Below are positions 35,693-44,369 of a stretch of DNA of 64,000 bases, piece after piece; within the stretch, counting starts at the first letter, position 1; every line of letters begins with the position of its first letter. The DNA is from Arthrobacter nitroguajacolicus_D (lineage in GTDB: Bacteria > Actinomycetota > Actinomycetes > Actinomycetales > Micrococcaceae). The stretch lies in assembly GCF_031455195.1 (NCBI RefSeq), contig NZ_JAVDSH010000008.1:162593-226592 (forward strand), written 5' to 3'. Both the position numbers and the translations under genes were made by a program. The notes below the pieces were generated by a model. The model worked only from the letters and a program-made list of their open reading frames with translations. It was not told the DNA's origin and searched no databases.

Positions 35693-36886
35693 CTAGCGTT
35701 GCCGGGCCACCCAGCGCACGGACAACGTGGTGCACACGCAGAACGTGAGCACGGAGCCGAGGATCACGAAGAGCGGAACAGTCCAGCCGTCCGAGGCACT
35801 GTGGACGTAGCCAACAATCGTGGGAGCCAAGGCGGCGAAGCAGTAACCCACACCCTGCACGACGGCGGACATCTTCCCTGCGGCCGCTTGGGAGTGTGCG
35901 AACTTGATGATGGCAATAAAGATGACCGTGATGCCGCCGCCCTGGGCAATACCGCCCATCGAAGACCACAGCCACCAGAACCCAGGCGCCAGTAACAGGC
36001 CCACGGGAACGGCCAGCCAGAGCGCGCTCAAGGTAACCGCCACCGTCGTCGTACTGGCGAAGCGGGCCAGGAGTGGCACGCCCAGGCCGCCAACAATCGC
36101 GAAGATCTGGAAGAGCGAGGAGCCGGCACCGGCTTCGGCTGTGCCCATGGCGAGCTCATCAGCGAGGAAACTGGGCAGCCACGCGGTGACACCGTAATAA
36201 GAGAAAGCTTGGCCCGCGAAGCCGAGTGTCAAGCCCACGGTCAGCCAGCGCACACCCGCTACGCGGCCCGCATCGGAAGCAACCGGCAAAGGAACAGCGG
36301 CCGGAACAAAAGCACGCCGCGCACCAACGGTGGGCACCCAAAAAACAATCGCGGCCAACGCCAACAGTGCACTCGCGGCCAGGGCTAGCCTCCAGCCCAC
36401 CACCTCGGCAAGGGGCGCTGTAGCCACCGACGTGAGGAACGAGCCGATGTTCAGGGCAGCCGTGTAGACGCCCATGGCAGTGGCTTGGCGCCGGGGCGCG
36501 AAGTCGCGCCGGATGATGAGCGGCACGGCGATGTTGCCGATGGTGATGGCCACGCCAATGATGACCGTGCCGGCCATGACCAGGGCACCACCGCCGCTGG
36601 AGCGGATCACCACACCGGCCAATACCCCAAGCAGGGTGAGCATCACCGCGAACTCGGCTCCGAGGCGCCGCCCGGCCAACGAGGCCAAAGGGGATGCAAG
36701 GGAGAAGCAAAGCACGGGAATGCCGGTCAGCAGCCCGAGTTCCACCGGCGAGAACCCGAGGTCCTGCCGCAGGGAATCCACCACGGGCGCCACTGCGACG
36801 AAAGGCCCGCGCATGTTCAGGGCAATGAGCCCAATACAAGCGAGGATCAGCCAGCCGCGCGGGACTTTGGCAAGGAATTGGCTCAT
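35693..36886 (-). CDS. MFS transporter of the CynX/NimT type
   Basis: 397 aa from ATG 36886; the frame is open to 36958 but the segment MSQFLAKVPRGW is the natural N-terminus. Twelve hydrophobic segments. GLIALNMRGPFVAVAPVVDSL near the start is typical of the cyanate/nitroimidazole (CynX/NimT) subgroup. The substrate is unknown. No cyanase gene is nearby, so cyanate transport should not be assumed. Confidence 0.82.
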   Translation of the reverse strand: MSQFLAKVPRGWLILACIGLIALNMRGPFVAVAPVVDSLRQDLGFSPVELGLLTGIPVLCFSLASPLASLAGRRLGAEFAVMLTLLGVLAGVVIRSSGGGALVMAGTVIIGVAITIGNIAVPLIIRRDFAPRRQATAMGVYTAALNIGSFLTSVATAPLAEVVGWRLALAASALLALAAIVFWVPTVGARRAFVPAAVPLPVASDAGRVAGVRWLTVGLTLGFAGQAFSYYGVTAWLPSFLADELAMGTAEAGAGSSLFQIFAIVGGLGVPLLARFASTTTVAVTLSALWLAVPVGLLLAPGFWWLWSSMGGIAQGGGITVIFIAIIKFAHSQAAAGKMSAVVQGVGYCFAALAPTIVGYVHSASDGWTVPLFVILGSVLTFCVCTTLSVRWVARQR

Positions 36887-36968
36887 TGGACGCACCGGGA
36901 AGGGAAGAAAATAGACATTACTTTCATTGCTATCACGCCGCCACCCGGCGAACGGCACCCAACGGGGC

Positions 36969-38186
36969 TCAGCCTGCAGCTTGCAGCGTGGCTTCGATCA
37001 CGGCCGGCGAAAGAACGTGTTGCGTGACCATTTGGCTGGCGCCCAGGATGGCTGCACGATCCCCGGCCATGGAGATACCGATGCGCAGGTGCGTGGTGGC
37101 GAGCGGCAAGGACCGCCGGTAGACCACTTCACGGATTCCGGCCACGAGGTGCTCGCCTGCCTCCCCCACGCTGCCGCCGATGATGATCATGGACGGGTTG
37201 AGCAGGTTGACCACGGTGGCCAGCACATCGCCAACGTCGCGCCCGGCCTGACGCAGCGCCTGGATGGCCTGCAGGTTTCCCTCGCCCACGAGCCGCAAAA
37301 CGTCCCCGCCGGTGGCGGCTTCGAGCCCCTGGGCCTTGAGTTGACGGGCGACGGCGGGGCCTGAGGCCAGCGCTTCGAGGCAGCCGTGGTTGCCGCATCG
37401 GCAGAGGACGTCGTCGCCGCGCGGAACACGGACGTGGCCGAGGTCGCCGGCCGTGCCGTTGGCGCCGCGTTGCAGCTCACCGCTGCTGATGATGCCTGCA
37501 CCGATGCCGGTGGCGACCTTGATGAACAGGAAGTTATCGTGGTCGGGCCAGAATGCGGTCCGTTCGCCGAGGGCCATGATGTTGACGTCGTTGTCCACCA
37601 AGACGGGAACGGGCAGCAGTCGCTGAACGTAAGTGACGACGTCGAATCCGTCCCAACCGGGCATGATGGGCGGCTTCACGGGCCGCCCGGTGGCATGCTC
37701 AACCGGCCCTGGCAATCCGATGCCCATTCCGGCGAGGTCTCCGAGCTCCCGCCCTGCCTCGGCGAGGAGCTCACGTCCCGCGGAAACCAAACGGCCCAGG
37801 ACCACTTCGGGGCCGTCGGCGACTTCCTGGCCAAGCCGCCGCTCAGCGAGGATGCTGCCGCTGAGGTCGGTGACGGCAACAATCACGTGGGTCGCGCCGA
37901 CGTCGACCGCCAGGACCACGCGCGCGGCGGGATTGAAGGCAAAGCGCGACGGCGGCCTGCCGCCGCTGGAACTCGCCTCCCCTGCTGGCCCGACAAGTCC
38001 GGAATTAATCAGGGCATCGATGCGGGAAGCAACTGTTGAACGGGCGAGCCCTGTGGTGACGGCAAGTTCGGCTCGGGTGCGGGCTTGGCCGTCGCGGAGA
38101 AGTTGGAACAGATCGCCAGCACGCGAAAGGTTGCCGGCCTCCACCACGGAGGCATTTCCGGCGTCGTTTGCGCTGGCTGAAGTCAT
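36969..38186 (-). CDS. ROK-family transcriptional repressor
   Basis: 405 aa. An N-terminal winged helix (about 25-85; TRAELAVTTGLARSTVASRI) is followed by a ROK domain with ATP-site-like VDVGATHVIVAVTD, the DNDVNIMALGE block and the zinc motif CRCGNHGCLE. ROK regulators bind sugars or sugar phosphates. It is divergent from the 13-gene sugar-type operon and is its probable repressor, acting at the inverted repeat 38250-38275. Confidence 0.88.
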   Translation of the reverse strand: MTSASANDAGNASVVEAGNLSRAGDLFQLLRDGQARTRAELAVTTGLARSTVASRIDALINSGLVGPAGEASSSGGRPPSRFAFNPAARVVLAVDVGATHVIVAVTDLSGSILAERRLGQEVADGPEVVLGRLVSAGRELLAEAGRELGDLAGMGIGLPGPVEHATGRPVKPPIMPGWDGFDVVTYVQRLLPVPVLVDNDVNIMALGERTAFWPDHDNFLFIKVATGIGAGIISSGELQRGANGTAGDLGHVRVPRGDDVLCRCGNHGCLEALASGPAVARQLKAQGLEAATGGDVLRLVGEGNLQAIQALRQAGRDVGDVLATVVNLLNPSMIIIGGSVGEAGEHLVAGIREVVYRRSLPLATTHLRIGISMAGDRAAILGASQMVTQHVLSPAVIEATLQAAG

Positions 38187-38249
38187 GCCTTTAGTGAAGC
38201 ACGATTGCTTATGCGTGTCATGCAGCAGAAGTATGTCGGCCTTATTTCA

Positions 38250-38286
38250 ACTTTTGCTTGACGCTCGGCAAAAGTCCCCCTAGGTT
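38250..38286 (+). promoter_or_regulatory. Sugar-operon promoter overlapped by a candidate ROK operator
   Basis: ACTTTTGC (38250-38257) and GCAAAAGT (38268-38275) form a perfect 8-bp inverted repeat with a 10-base spacer. A -35 hexamer TTGACG (38258-38263) lies inside it, and 17 bases later is TAGGTT (38281-38286) as a -10. Repressor bound to the repeat would block the -35. Confidence 0.6.
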
Positions 38287-38375
38287 GTGATGAGCAGCAC
38301 ATCAAGGCGATCGATACTCTCCATCTCCCCCATCGATTCACCTCCAGAAGTCCGCTTACGAAGAGGTAACTGAAC

Positions 38376-39455
38376 TTGTCCAGCCACACAGACGCCACCC
38401 GCCCTTTGGGTGTTGGCATCCTCGGCGCCGGCCCGGTCACCCAGGCCATCCACTTGCCGTCCCTCGCCCGGCTCGGCGACATCCTCACCGTCCGCCACAT
38501 CATGGACGTGGACCCTTCCGTCGCCGAGTCGGTCGCCGCCCGCGTCGGTGCCACCCACAGCACCAGCGTCGAAGCCCTCCTCAGCGATCCCGCGGTCGAG
38601 ATTGTCGCCATCTGCAGCCCCCACCAGTTCCATGCCGAGCAGGTCATCGCCGCCTGCCGCGCCGGCAAGAAGGCCGTCCTCTGCGAGAAGCCCTTCGCCA
38701 TGAACGCCGGGGAAGCGGCCCGGATCTCTGCGGTCAGCGCGGAAACGGGCGTGCCGATCATCGTCGGCGCCATGCACACCTTCGATCCAGGCTGGATTGC
38801 CGCCCAAGAGAACTGGGCCGACCTCCCCGAGACCACGCACACCATCCGGTCCTCGATCGTCCTCCCACCCAACGCCCGGTTCGAGGACTTCGCCACGGAG
38901 ATCATCACCCGCCCCGCCAACGGCACGCCCGACTACTCGGACCCTGAGGTCATCAAAGGCGCACTCCGCGGCGGCATCATGGGCCTGGCCATCCACGACC
39001 TCCCGCTGATCCGCCGGTTCACCCCGGATTTCAAGGACATCGAGGTGCTCGAGGCACGCCACGTCCGCCCCTTCGGCTACGTCATCTCGCTGCGCACTCC
39101 CACGCGGACCATCGAACTCCGCGCGGCCATGAACAACACATGGAAGCCGGAATGGAGCTTTGAAGCCATCTCCGACGAGGCTGCCCTGCACATCGACTTC
39201 ACACCGTCGTACGTGCAGGCCGGTTCCGCCACAAGCACCTTGACGCAGGGCACCAGGACCACAGTGCTCGGCCCCTTCGATCACAACGGCTACGAAGGCG
39301 AGTGGCGCGAACTCGCAGCTCTCGCCACGGGGACGAAGCAGCCGCCCACCGCGCAAACCCTGATTGACGACCTCACCTTCGCGTTGGACATCGCCGACGC
39401 CACGGTAGCCACCCTCGAGACGCAGCACTCCGTTGCCGAAGGAATCCGCGCATGA
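38376..39455 (+). CDS. Gfo/Idh/MocA-family oxidoreductase (first of four)
   Basis: 359 aa from TTG 38376. N-terminal Rossmann domain (GVGILGAGPVTQAIHLPSLA), then the conserved CEKPF motif. The start of the C-terminal domain is less typical: the usual catalytic Asp-His region appears as AIHDLPLIRRF. NAD(P)-dependent oxidation of a sugar or polyol is the family role. It opens the operon and overlaps the next gene by 4 bp (ATGA). Confidence 0.82.
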   Translation: MSSHTDATRPLGVGILGAGPVTQAIHLPSLARLGDILTVRHIMDVDPSVAESVAARVGATHSTSVEALLSDPAVEIVAICSPHQFHAEQVIAACRAGKKAVLCEKPFAMNAGEAARISAVSAETGVPIIVGAMHTFDPGWIAAQENWADLPETTHTIRSSIVLPPNARFEDFATEIITRPANGTPDYSDPEVIKGALRGGIMGLAIHDLPLIRRFTPDFKDIEVLEARHVRPFGYVISLRTPTRTIELRAAMNNTWKPEWSFEAISDEAALHIDFTPSYVQAGSATSTLTQGTRTTVLGPFDHNGYEGEWRELAALATGTKQPPTAQTLIDDLTFALDIADATVATLETQHSVAEGIRA

Positions 39456-40249
39456 GCCACAAGTACACAGTCAGGTCCGCGCCGGAGGCCCACGGAGCCG
39501 GTGCCGTGGCGTTGGTGGTCGCGTCCCTTCCCGAATCGTTCGGTCCCGCTGCCGAAGCGAAAGCCAACGTGCACGTCATTGCCGGCCGGCCAGGATGGAC
39601 CGCTGTGGCGGTCACTGCCATCGACGGCGGTGCGCGCGGCATCGTGGTGGTCAACCCGGCACCGGAAAACACCGACTCCCTCGAGGCGGCTGCCGGACCC
39701 AGCAACACCGCAGTGGTCCTGGACCAGCGCTGGGCATCCAACCCTGCAATGCCCGCAGCCGAGGACGCAGTCCGCTCCCTCGCCGGACGTGCCGCGATGC
39801 TCGACACCGTCGCAACCGCCCCGGCCGGCACCAACTCCGGTGAGCTGCTGGCGGACCATCTTGCCGCCGTCGTGCGCGTCACCGGTCCGTTGGGCAAGCT
39901 ACGGACCGTGGGCCTCGGCGCTACCGGCTACACGGTGTCCGCGACGCTGGCCAATGGCGCTCCAGTGGCCTTGCAGGGCGTGCTGACCGACGCCCGGCCC
40001 GCGTCCCTGCAGCTCAGCATGCTGACTGACGACGGCGGCGTCGACCTCACGTTGCCCGAACCGTCCGCGGCGTGGCCGGCCACGGTCAAGGTCACCGGCC
40101 CGCACGGCGAACTGCTTCTGCCCACCCTGTTCGAATCCGCCCACCGCGCCACGTGGCGCCGGCTCAAGGAACACCTCGACGCCGGCACCGTCCCCTCAGA
40201 TCTGCGCCACTTCGCCGAACTGACCGAATCCGTTTCCAACCTCACCTGA
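39452..40249 (+). CDS. Hypothetical protein coupled to the first oxidoreductase
   Basis: 265 aa, cytoplasmic by appearance. The first half alternates short strands with Ala/Val-rich stretches (NVHVIAGRPGWTAVAVTAID). No known motif was recognised. The ATGA overlap with the preceding Gfo/Idh gene suggests a subunit or partner of that enzyme. This is inference from gene position. Confidence 0.6.
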   Translation: MSHKYTVRSAPEAHGAGAVALVVASLPESFGPAAEAKANVHVIAGRPGWTAVAVTAIDGGARGIVVVNPAPENTDSLEAAAGPSNTAVVLDQRWASNPAMPAAEDAVRSLAGRAAMLDTVATAPAGTNSGELLADHLAAVVRVTGPLGKLRTVGLGATGYTVSATLANGAPVALQGVLTDARPASLQLSMLTDDGGVDLTLPEPSAAWPATVKVTGPHGELLLPTLFESAHRATWRRLKEHLDAGTVPSDLRHFAELTESVSNLT

Positions 40250-40312
40250 ACCACCGCAACACAAAGCAGTACCAGCCATTCAGTATCCGTTTGCCCTACT
40301 CAAAGTTGAGCT

Positions 40313-40350
40313 GGACCGGCGTATCGACGCGGACTCCGCGTTGCCGGTCC
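40313..40350 (+). promoter_or_regulatory. Strong hairpin just before the sugar-binding protein gene
   Basis: GGACCGGC (40313-40320) pairs with GCCGGTCC (40343-40350); within it ACGCGG pairs with CCGCGT (40327-40332, 40336-40341). The hairpin ends a few bases before the AAAGGAA ribosome site. Such structures often protect the segment for the binding protein from decay, giving it higher expression than upstream genes. Confidence 0.5.
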
Positions 40351-40364
40351 CGAAAGGAATCACT

Positions 40365-41696
40365 ATGAATGTTCAGTCCACAGCCAACAAAGCATTCTCC
40401 CGCCGCGGCTTTCTCGGCCTGACCGCCGCCGCGGCCTCAGTTCCGCTCCTCGCCGCCTGCGGAGGCGGCTCAGCCAGCCAGGGCGGCGGTGGCGGCGGTG
40501 CGGGTGGCACCATCAAGTTCTGGGATATGCCGTGGGCAACACCGGCCTACAACGATTCCGCCAAGAAGATCGCTGAGGGCTTCTCCGGCGCCAACAACGC
40601 CAAGGCCAACTACCAGATCATCCAGTGGAACAACTTCTACCAGACGTTCTCCTCGGCCATCGCGTCCAAAACCGGTCCGGCTGTTTCCACCGGTGGCGGC
40701 TTCCAGGCATTCCAGTTTGATCAGCAGGGTCAGATCGCCTACGCAGACAAAGTCATCGAGAAGATGAAGTCCAACGGCCAGTTCGACGATTTCCTGCCCG
40801 GAGTGCTCGATCCGTTCAAGTCGGACAAGGGCTACGTCGCGGTACCTTGGCAGCTGGACATGCGCGTGTTCTGGTACCGCAAGTCGCTGTTCGAGAAAGC
40901 CGGAGTGTCGCTCCCCACCGACTGGCCATCCCTGCTCGAAGCCGGCAAGGCACTGAAGAAGGTTGGCGCGTTTGGCTTCGCCACAGGCGCCGGTTCGGGC
41001 AACAACTACGGCAACCACTCCATGATCATGATGATGGTCAACAACGGCGGCGGCGTCTGGAACAAGGCCGGCGAACTGGACCTCCTCAACGACCGCAACG
41101 TCGAAGCCATGGAATTCGTCCTGGAACTCGTCTCCAATGGCATCATCGATCCAGCTGCGGTCAGCTACACCACGGACAACATGTCGGCACAGTGGAAGGA
41201 CGGCAAGGCGGGATTCGGCCTCTTCCAGGTCAACGTTCCCCAGCGGGTGGGCGACACGTCCGGCGACCTGCTGGTGGCCGACCCCATCACCGGCCCGCAC
41301 GGCGACAAAGCCACCATCGTGTTCCCGAACAACATCATGATGTACAAGAACACCCCTTCCCAGGACGCCTCCGAAGAGTTCCTCGTCTACTACATGGGCC
41401 AGCTCAAGGAACTGTGGAAGCAGAAGCTCATGTCCGCACTTCCGGTCTTCAAGTCGATCACGGAAACGCCCGAGTTCGCCAATGATCCCAACAACGTCAA
41501 GATCGTCAAGGACTGGCAGCCCATCGCCAAGACGTTCGCCTCCCAGGGCAGCACCCTCAACGCCAACCTCGCAGCCCTCGACGGCGGCCAGGCCCTCAAC
41601 CAGTTCAGCCAGTCCATCCTCACCGGCCAGGCAAAGGACGCAAAGAGCGCCCTGCAGACGTTCCAGTCCGGCCTCGAATCCGTCCTGAAGAAGTAG
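40365..41696 (+). CDS. Sugar ABC transporter substrate-binding lipoprotein
   Basis: 443 aa from ATG 40365 with AAAGGAA upstream. Twin-arginine-like signal FSRRGFLGLTAAAASVPLLA ending in lipobox AAC (Cys32), followed by a Gly/Ser linker. The mature domain is a family 1 extracellular solute-binding protein (IKFWDMPWATPAYNDSAKKI). Ligand likely an oligosaccharide, glycoside or polyol. Two permeases follow. No ATPase gene lies in the operon. Confidence 0.88.
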   Translation: MNVQSTANKAFSRRGFLGLTAAAASVPLLAACGGGSASQGGGGGGAGGTIKFWDMPWATPAYNDSAKKIAEGFSGANNAKANYQIIQWNNFYQTFSSAIASKTGPAVSTGGGFQAFQFDQQGQIAYADKVIEKMKSNGQFDDFLPGVLDPFKSDKGYVAVPWQLDMRVFWYRKSLFEKAGVSLPTDWPSLLEAGKALKKVGAFGFATGAGSGNNYGNHSMIMMMVNNGGGVWNKAGELDLLNDRNVEAMEFVLELVSNGIIDPAAVSYTTDNMSAQWKDGKAGFGLFQVNVPQRVGDTSGDLLVADPITGPHGDKATIVFPNNIMMYKNTPSQDASEEFLVYYMGQLKELWKQKLMSALPVFKSITETPEFANDPNNVKIVKDWQPIAKTFASQGSTLNANLAALDGGQALNQFSQSILTGQAKDAKSALQTFQSGLESVLKK

Positions 41697-41709
41697 AACG
41701 GATCCAGCC

Positions 41710-42672
41710 ATGACATCCACCACCGCACCTTCGGGCTTGTCCCGGGCCCGCCGGGGGCTCGCCCCCGGCGGGCCGGGGGCCTCCCCTGGTAAACGCAAGA
41801 GCAAACTGAGCGCGCAAACCACCAAGACCTTCTTCTGGCTCCTGTTGCCGTCCGTGGTCCTGCTGGTCCTGATCCACGGCTATCCGCTGATCCACGCCGC
41901 GGTGCAGGCCACCCACGACGGCGACCTGCTCCAGACGGGAAACTTCGTTGGTGGGGAAAACTTCGCCAACGTCCTGTCCTCGCCGGCGTTCTGGAAGGCT
42001 GCACAGTTCACCCTGTGGTTCACGATTGTTGGCGTGTTCGGCTCTTGGCTTGTTGGCCTGGGACTGGCCCTGCTGCTGCGGACCAAAATCCCCGCAGGCA
42101 ATACCTTCAAGGTCCTGTTGCTCCTGCCGTGGGTGGTGCCGATTGTGGTCTCCTCCACCGCGTGGAACTGGCTGGTTGCCACACCTGACAGCCTGATCCC
42201 CTCGATCTTCCGGGGCCTCGGCCTGGGAACCCCACTGTTCCTGGCCGACCCAACCCTCGCGTCCATCACTGTCATGGTGTTCAAGGTCTGGGTTTCCTTC
42301 CCCTTCATGATGATGATGATCTCCGCGGCCCTGGCCTCGGTGGACACCACCGTCTACGAAGCCGCGAGCATGGATGGTGCCAGCCGTTGGCAGCAATTCA
42401 CCCAAATCACCTTGCCGCTGATCGCCCGCTCCACGTACATCTCGTGGATCCTCATGACGATCTTCTGCGTCAATGACTTCCCCACCATCTACCTCCTCAC
42501 CGGCGGTGGGCCGGTCAGCGCCACCACCTCGCTGGTGGTTCTGGCCTACCGTACCGTCTTCCAGGACTTCGCCACCGGCCCAGGCGTTGCCATCGCCTTC
42601 CTCATGACCATGACCCTGGTTGTCATCTCCGTCATCCTGTACCGCCAGATCCGAAAGTCGAGCGTCGAATAA
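41710..42672 (+). CDS. Sugar ABC transporter permease (MalF type)
   Basis: 320 aa, six membrane segments, EAA loop EAASMDGASRWQQF. The N-terminal cytoplasmic tail is unusual: its codons about 12-22 form a 14-bp perfect inverted repeat (41745-41758 with 41761-41774). It pairs with the next permease, whose ATG overlaps its stop (TAATG). Confidence 0.9.
   Translation: MTSTTAPSGLSRARRGLAPGGPGASPGKRKSKLSAQTTKTFFWLLLPSVVLLVLIHGYPLIHAAVQATHDGDLLQTGNFVGGENFANVLSSPAFWKAAQFTLWFTIVGVFGSWLVGLGLALLLRTKIPAGNTFKVLLLLPWVVPIVVSSTAWNWLVATPDSLIPSIFRGLGLGTPLFLADPTLASITVMVFKVWVSFPFMMMMISAALASVDTTVYEAASMDGASRWQQFTQITLPLIARSTYISWILMTIFCVNDFPTIYLLTGGGPVSATTSLVVLAYRTVFQDFATGPGVAIAFLMTMTLVVISVILYRQIRKSSVE
41745..41774 (+). 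other. 14-bp perfect GC-only inverted repeat inside a coding sequence
   Basis: GGCCCGCCGGGGGC (41745-41758) and its exact complement (41761-41774) are separated by only two bases. It falls in the non-conserved N-terminal tail of the permease. It could be a translational attenuator or a small palindromic insertion tolerated in frame. Confidence 0.7.
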
Positions 42673-43565
42673 TGAGCGCTGTACTCCACGCCCACCCCGA
42701 ATCCGGCCCGGCCCTCGGCATCAGCGAAACGGGCAAAACCCGCCGGGTCCTCTCCGAAGCCGGCATGCGCGGACGCTGGTGGCGGTTTGTCCTGATCCTG
42801 GCCATCACCGTGATCGTCCTGGTTCCCATCATGGTCACCGTGGTCCTGGCGTTCACACCAGGCCCCAACAGCACCGCGACCGGGTTCACCTTCGAAAACC
42901 TGGCCAACGTCTTCAACGGAACACTGGCTGCGACGTGGCTGCAGAACAGCCTGGTCACCACGCTCTCCACCGTTGTGGTGTCCGTAGCCGTGGCAGCGCC
43001 TGCCGGCTATGTCCTCTCCCGCGGGCGGTCCAAGGCAGTCTCCGGCTACTCGCTGCTCCTGTTCGTCATGCAGTCCCTACCGATCATCACCTCGGTGGTT
43101 CCGCTGTTCATCCTCTTCGCAGGGATGGGATTGGTGGACAACCTGCTGGGCATCACCATCATCTACGTCGGTTCCACCATGACCGTGGCAACCTGGATGA
43201 TGGCCGCGTACTTCGATTCGATCCCCATCAGCCTTGAAGAAGCATCGTGGATCGATGGGTGCTCGGTCTTCGGGTCCTTCACCAAAGTGGTGCTGCGCAA
43301 CTCCTTGCCGGGCATCCTCTCCACGGCAATTTTCGCTTTCCTGCTCGCATGGAACGACTACCTCGTGGCAATCGTCTTCCTCCGCTCCAATGAGATCTTC
43401 ACCCTCCCCATGGGCGTCCAATCCTTCTTCCAGCAGAACGCCACAGACTGGACCTCCGTGATGGCGCTGGCCGTCGTCATGATGCTTCCCCCGATCATCG
43501 TCTTCGCCACGTTGAACAAGTACTTCAGCGTTGGCGGAATCGGTGGCTCCCTCGCCGGGCGCTAA
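42672..43565 (+). CDS. Sugar ABC transporter permease (MalG type)
   Basis: 297 aa, six membrane segments and EAA loop EEASWIDGCSVFGSF. It forms the heterodimeric channel with the preceding permease. The first 25 residues are polar and not conserved. It overlaps the upstream stop by one base, so the two are made in equal amounts. Confidence 0.9.
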   Translation: MSAVLHAHPESGPALGISETGKTRRVLSEAGMRGRWWRFVLILAITVIVLVPIMVTVVLAFTPGPNSTATGFTFENLANVFNGTLAATWLQNSLVTTLSTVVVSVAVAAPAGYVLSRGRSKAVSGYSLLLFVMQSLPIITSVVPLFILFAGMGLVDNLLGITIIYVGSTMTVATWMMAAYFDSIPISLEEASWIDGCSVFGSFTKVVLRNSLPGILSTAIFAFLLAWNDYLVAIVFLRSNEIFTLPMGVQSFFQQNATDWTSVMALAVVMMLPPIIVFATLNKYFSVGGIGGSLAGR

Positions 43566-43622
43566 CTAGACTGGCGCCAACGCCTGAATTCCCTGCATAA
43601 ACCACTCCCGCAAAGGAAAACA

Positions 43623-44369
43623 ATGTCGTACTCACTCCAGCTGTACACCCTCCGCAATGCCATCCAGGAGGACCTGCCTGGAACCATCAAAAAGGTCGCC
43701 GAGATCGGTTTCACGCAGGTTGAGCCGTACAACTTCGTGGCCACCGCAGCCGAGCTCGGGGCTGCCCTGAAGGAAAACGGCCTGACCGCTCCTTCAGGAC
43801 ACGCACCGCTTCTGTCGGCCGACCAGGATGAAATCTTCGCCGCCGCCAAGGAACTGGGCATCACCACCGTGATCGACCCGTTCCTCCCGGCTGAACACTG
43901 GCAGGACGCGGAAACCATCCAGGGTACGGCGGCCAAGCTCAACGCCGCGGCCAAGAAGGGTGCTGAGTACGGCATCCGCGTGGGCTACCACAACCACGCA
44001 TGGGAACTGGAGTCCACCATCGAGGGCAAGACCGCGTTGGAGTACTTCGAGGGCCTGTTGGATCCGGAACTCGTCCTCGAGGTGGACACCTACTGGGTTG
44101 CTGTGGGCGGCCAAGACCCCGTGGAACTCCTGGCCCGGCTCGGTGACCGCGTGAAGCTGATCCACATCAAGGACGGCCCGGGCAACACCGACACCAAGGC
44201 CCAGCAGCCGGCAGGCCAAGGCACCATCCCCGTGCTGGACGTCATCGCCGCGGCGAAGTCCTTGGAAGTTGGCGTCGTTGAGTTCGACGACTACTCAGGC
44301 GACATCTTCCAGGGCATCACGGAATCGCTCGCATTCCTCAACGCAGAATCGGCAGGTGCCAAGGCATGA
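43623..44369 (+). CDS. Sugar phosphate isomerase/epimerase (TIM barrel)
   Basis: 248 aa, xylose isomerase-like TIM barrel. Metal-site residues appear in VGYHNHAWELE, LVLEVDTYWVAVGGQD, and VKLIHIKDGPG. Members epimerise or isomerise ketoses, 2-keto-inositols or 3-keto-sugars. AAAGGAAAACA precedes the start. It overlaps the next oxidoreductase gene at ATGA. Confidence 0.85.
   Translation: MSYSLQLYTLRNAIQEDLPGTIKKVAEIGFTQVEPYNFVATAAELGAALKENGLTAPSGHAPLLSADQDEIFAAAKELGITTVIDPFLPAEHWQDAETIQGTAAKLNAAAKKGAEYGIRVGYHNHAWELESTIEGKTALEYFEGLLDPELVLEVDTYWVAVGGQDPVELLARLGDRVKLIHIKDGPGNTDTKAQQPAGQGTIPVLDVIAAAKSLEVGVVEFDDYSGDIFQGITESLAFLNAESAGAKA

Noticed and set aside
35693..36886. Calling the MFS protein a cyanate transporter (cynX)
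   Set aside because: Only subgroup resemblance; no cyanase or carbonic anhydrase gene lies nearby.
40470..41825. Minus-strand open frame of 451 codons opposite the sugar-binding protein
   Set aside because: Shadow of a real lipoprotein gene; it also crosses the next gene's start.
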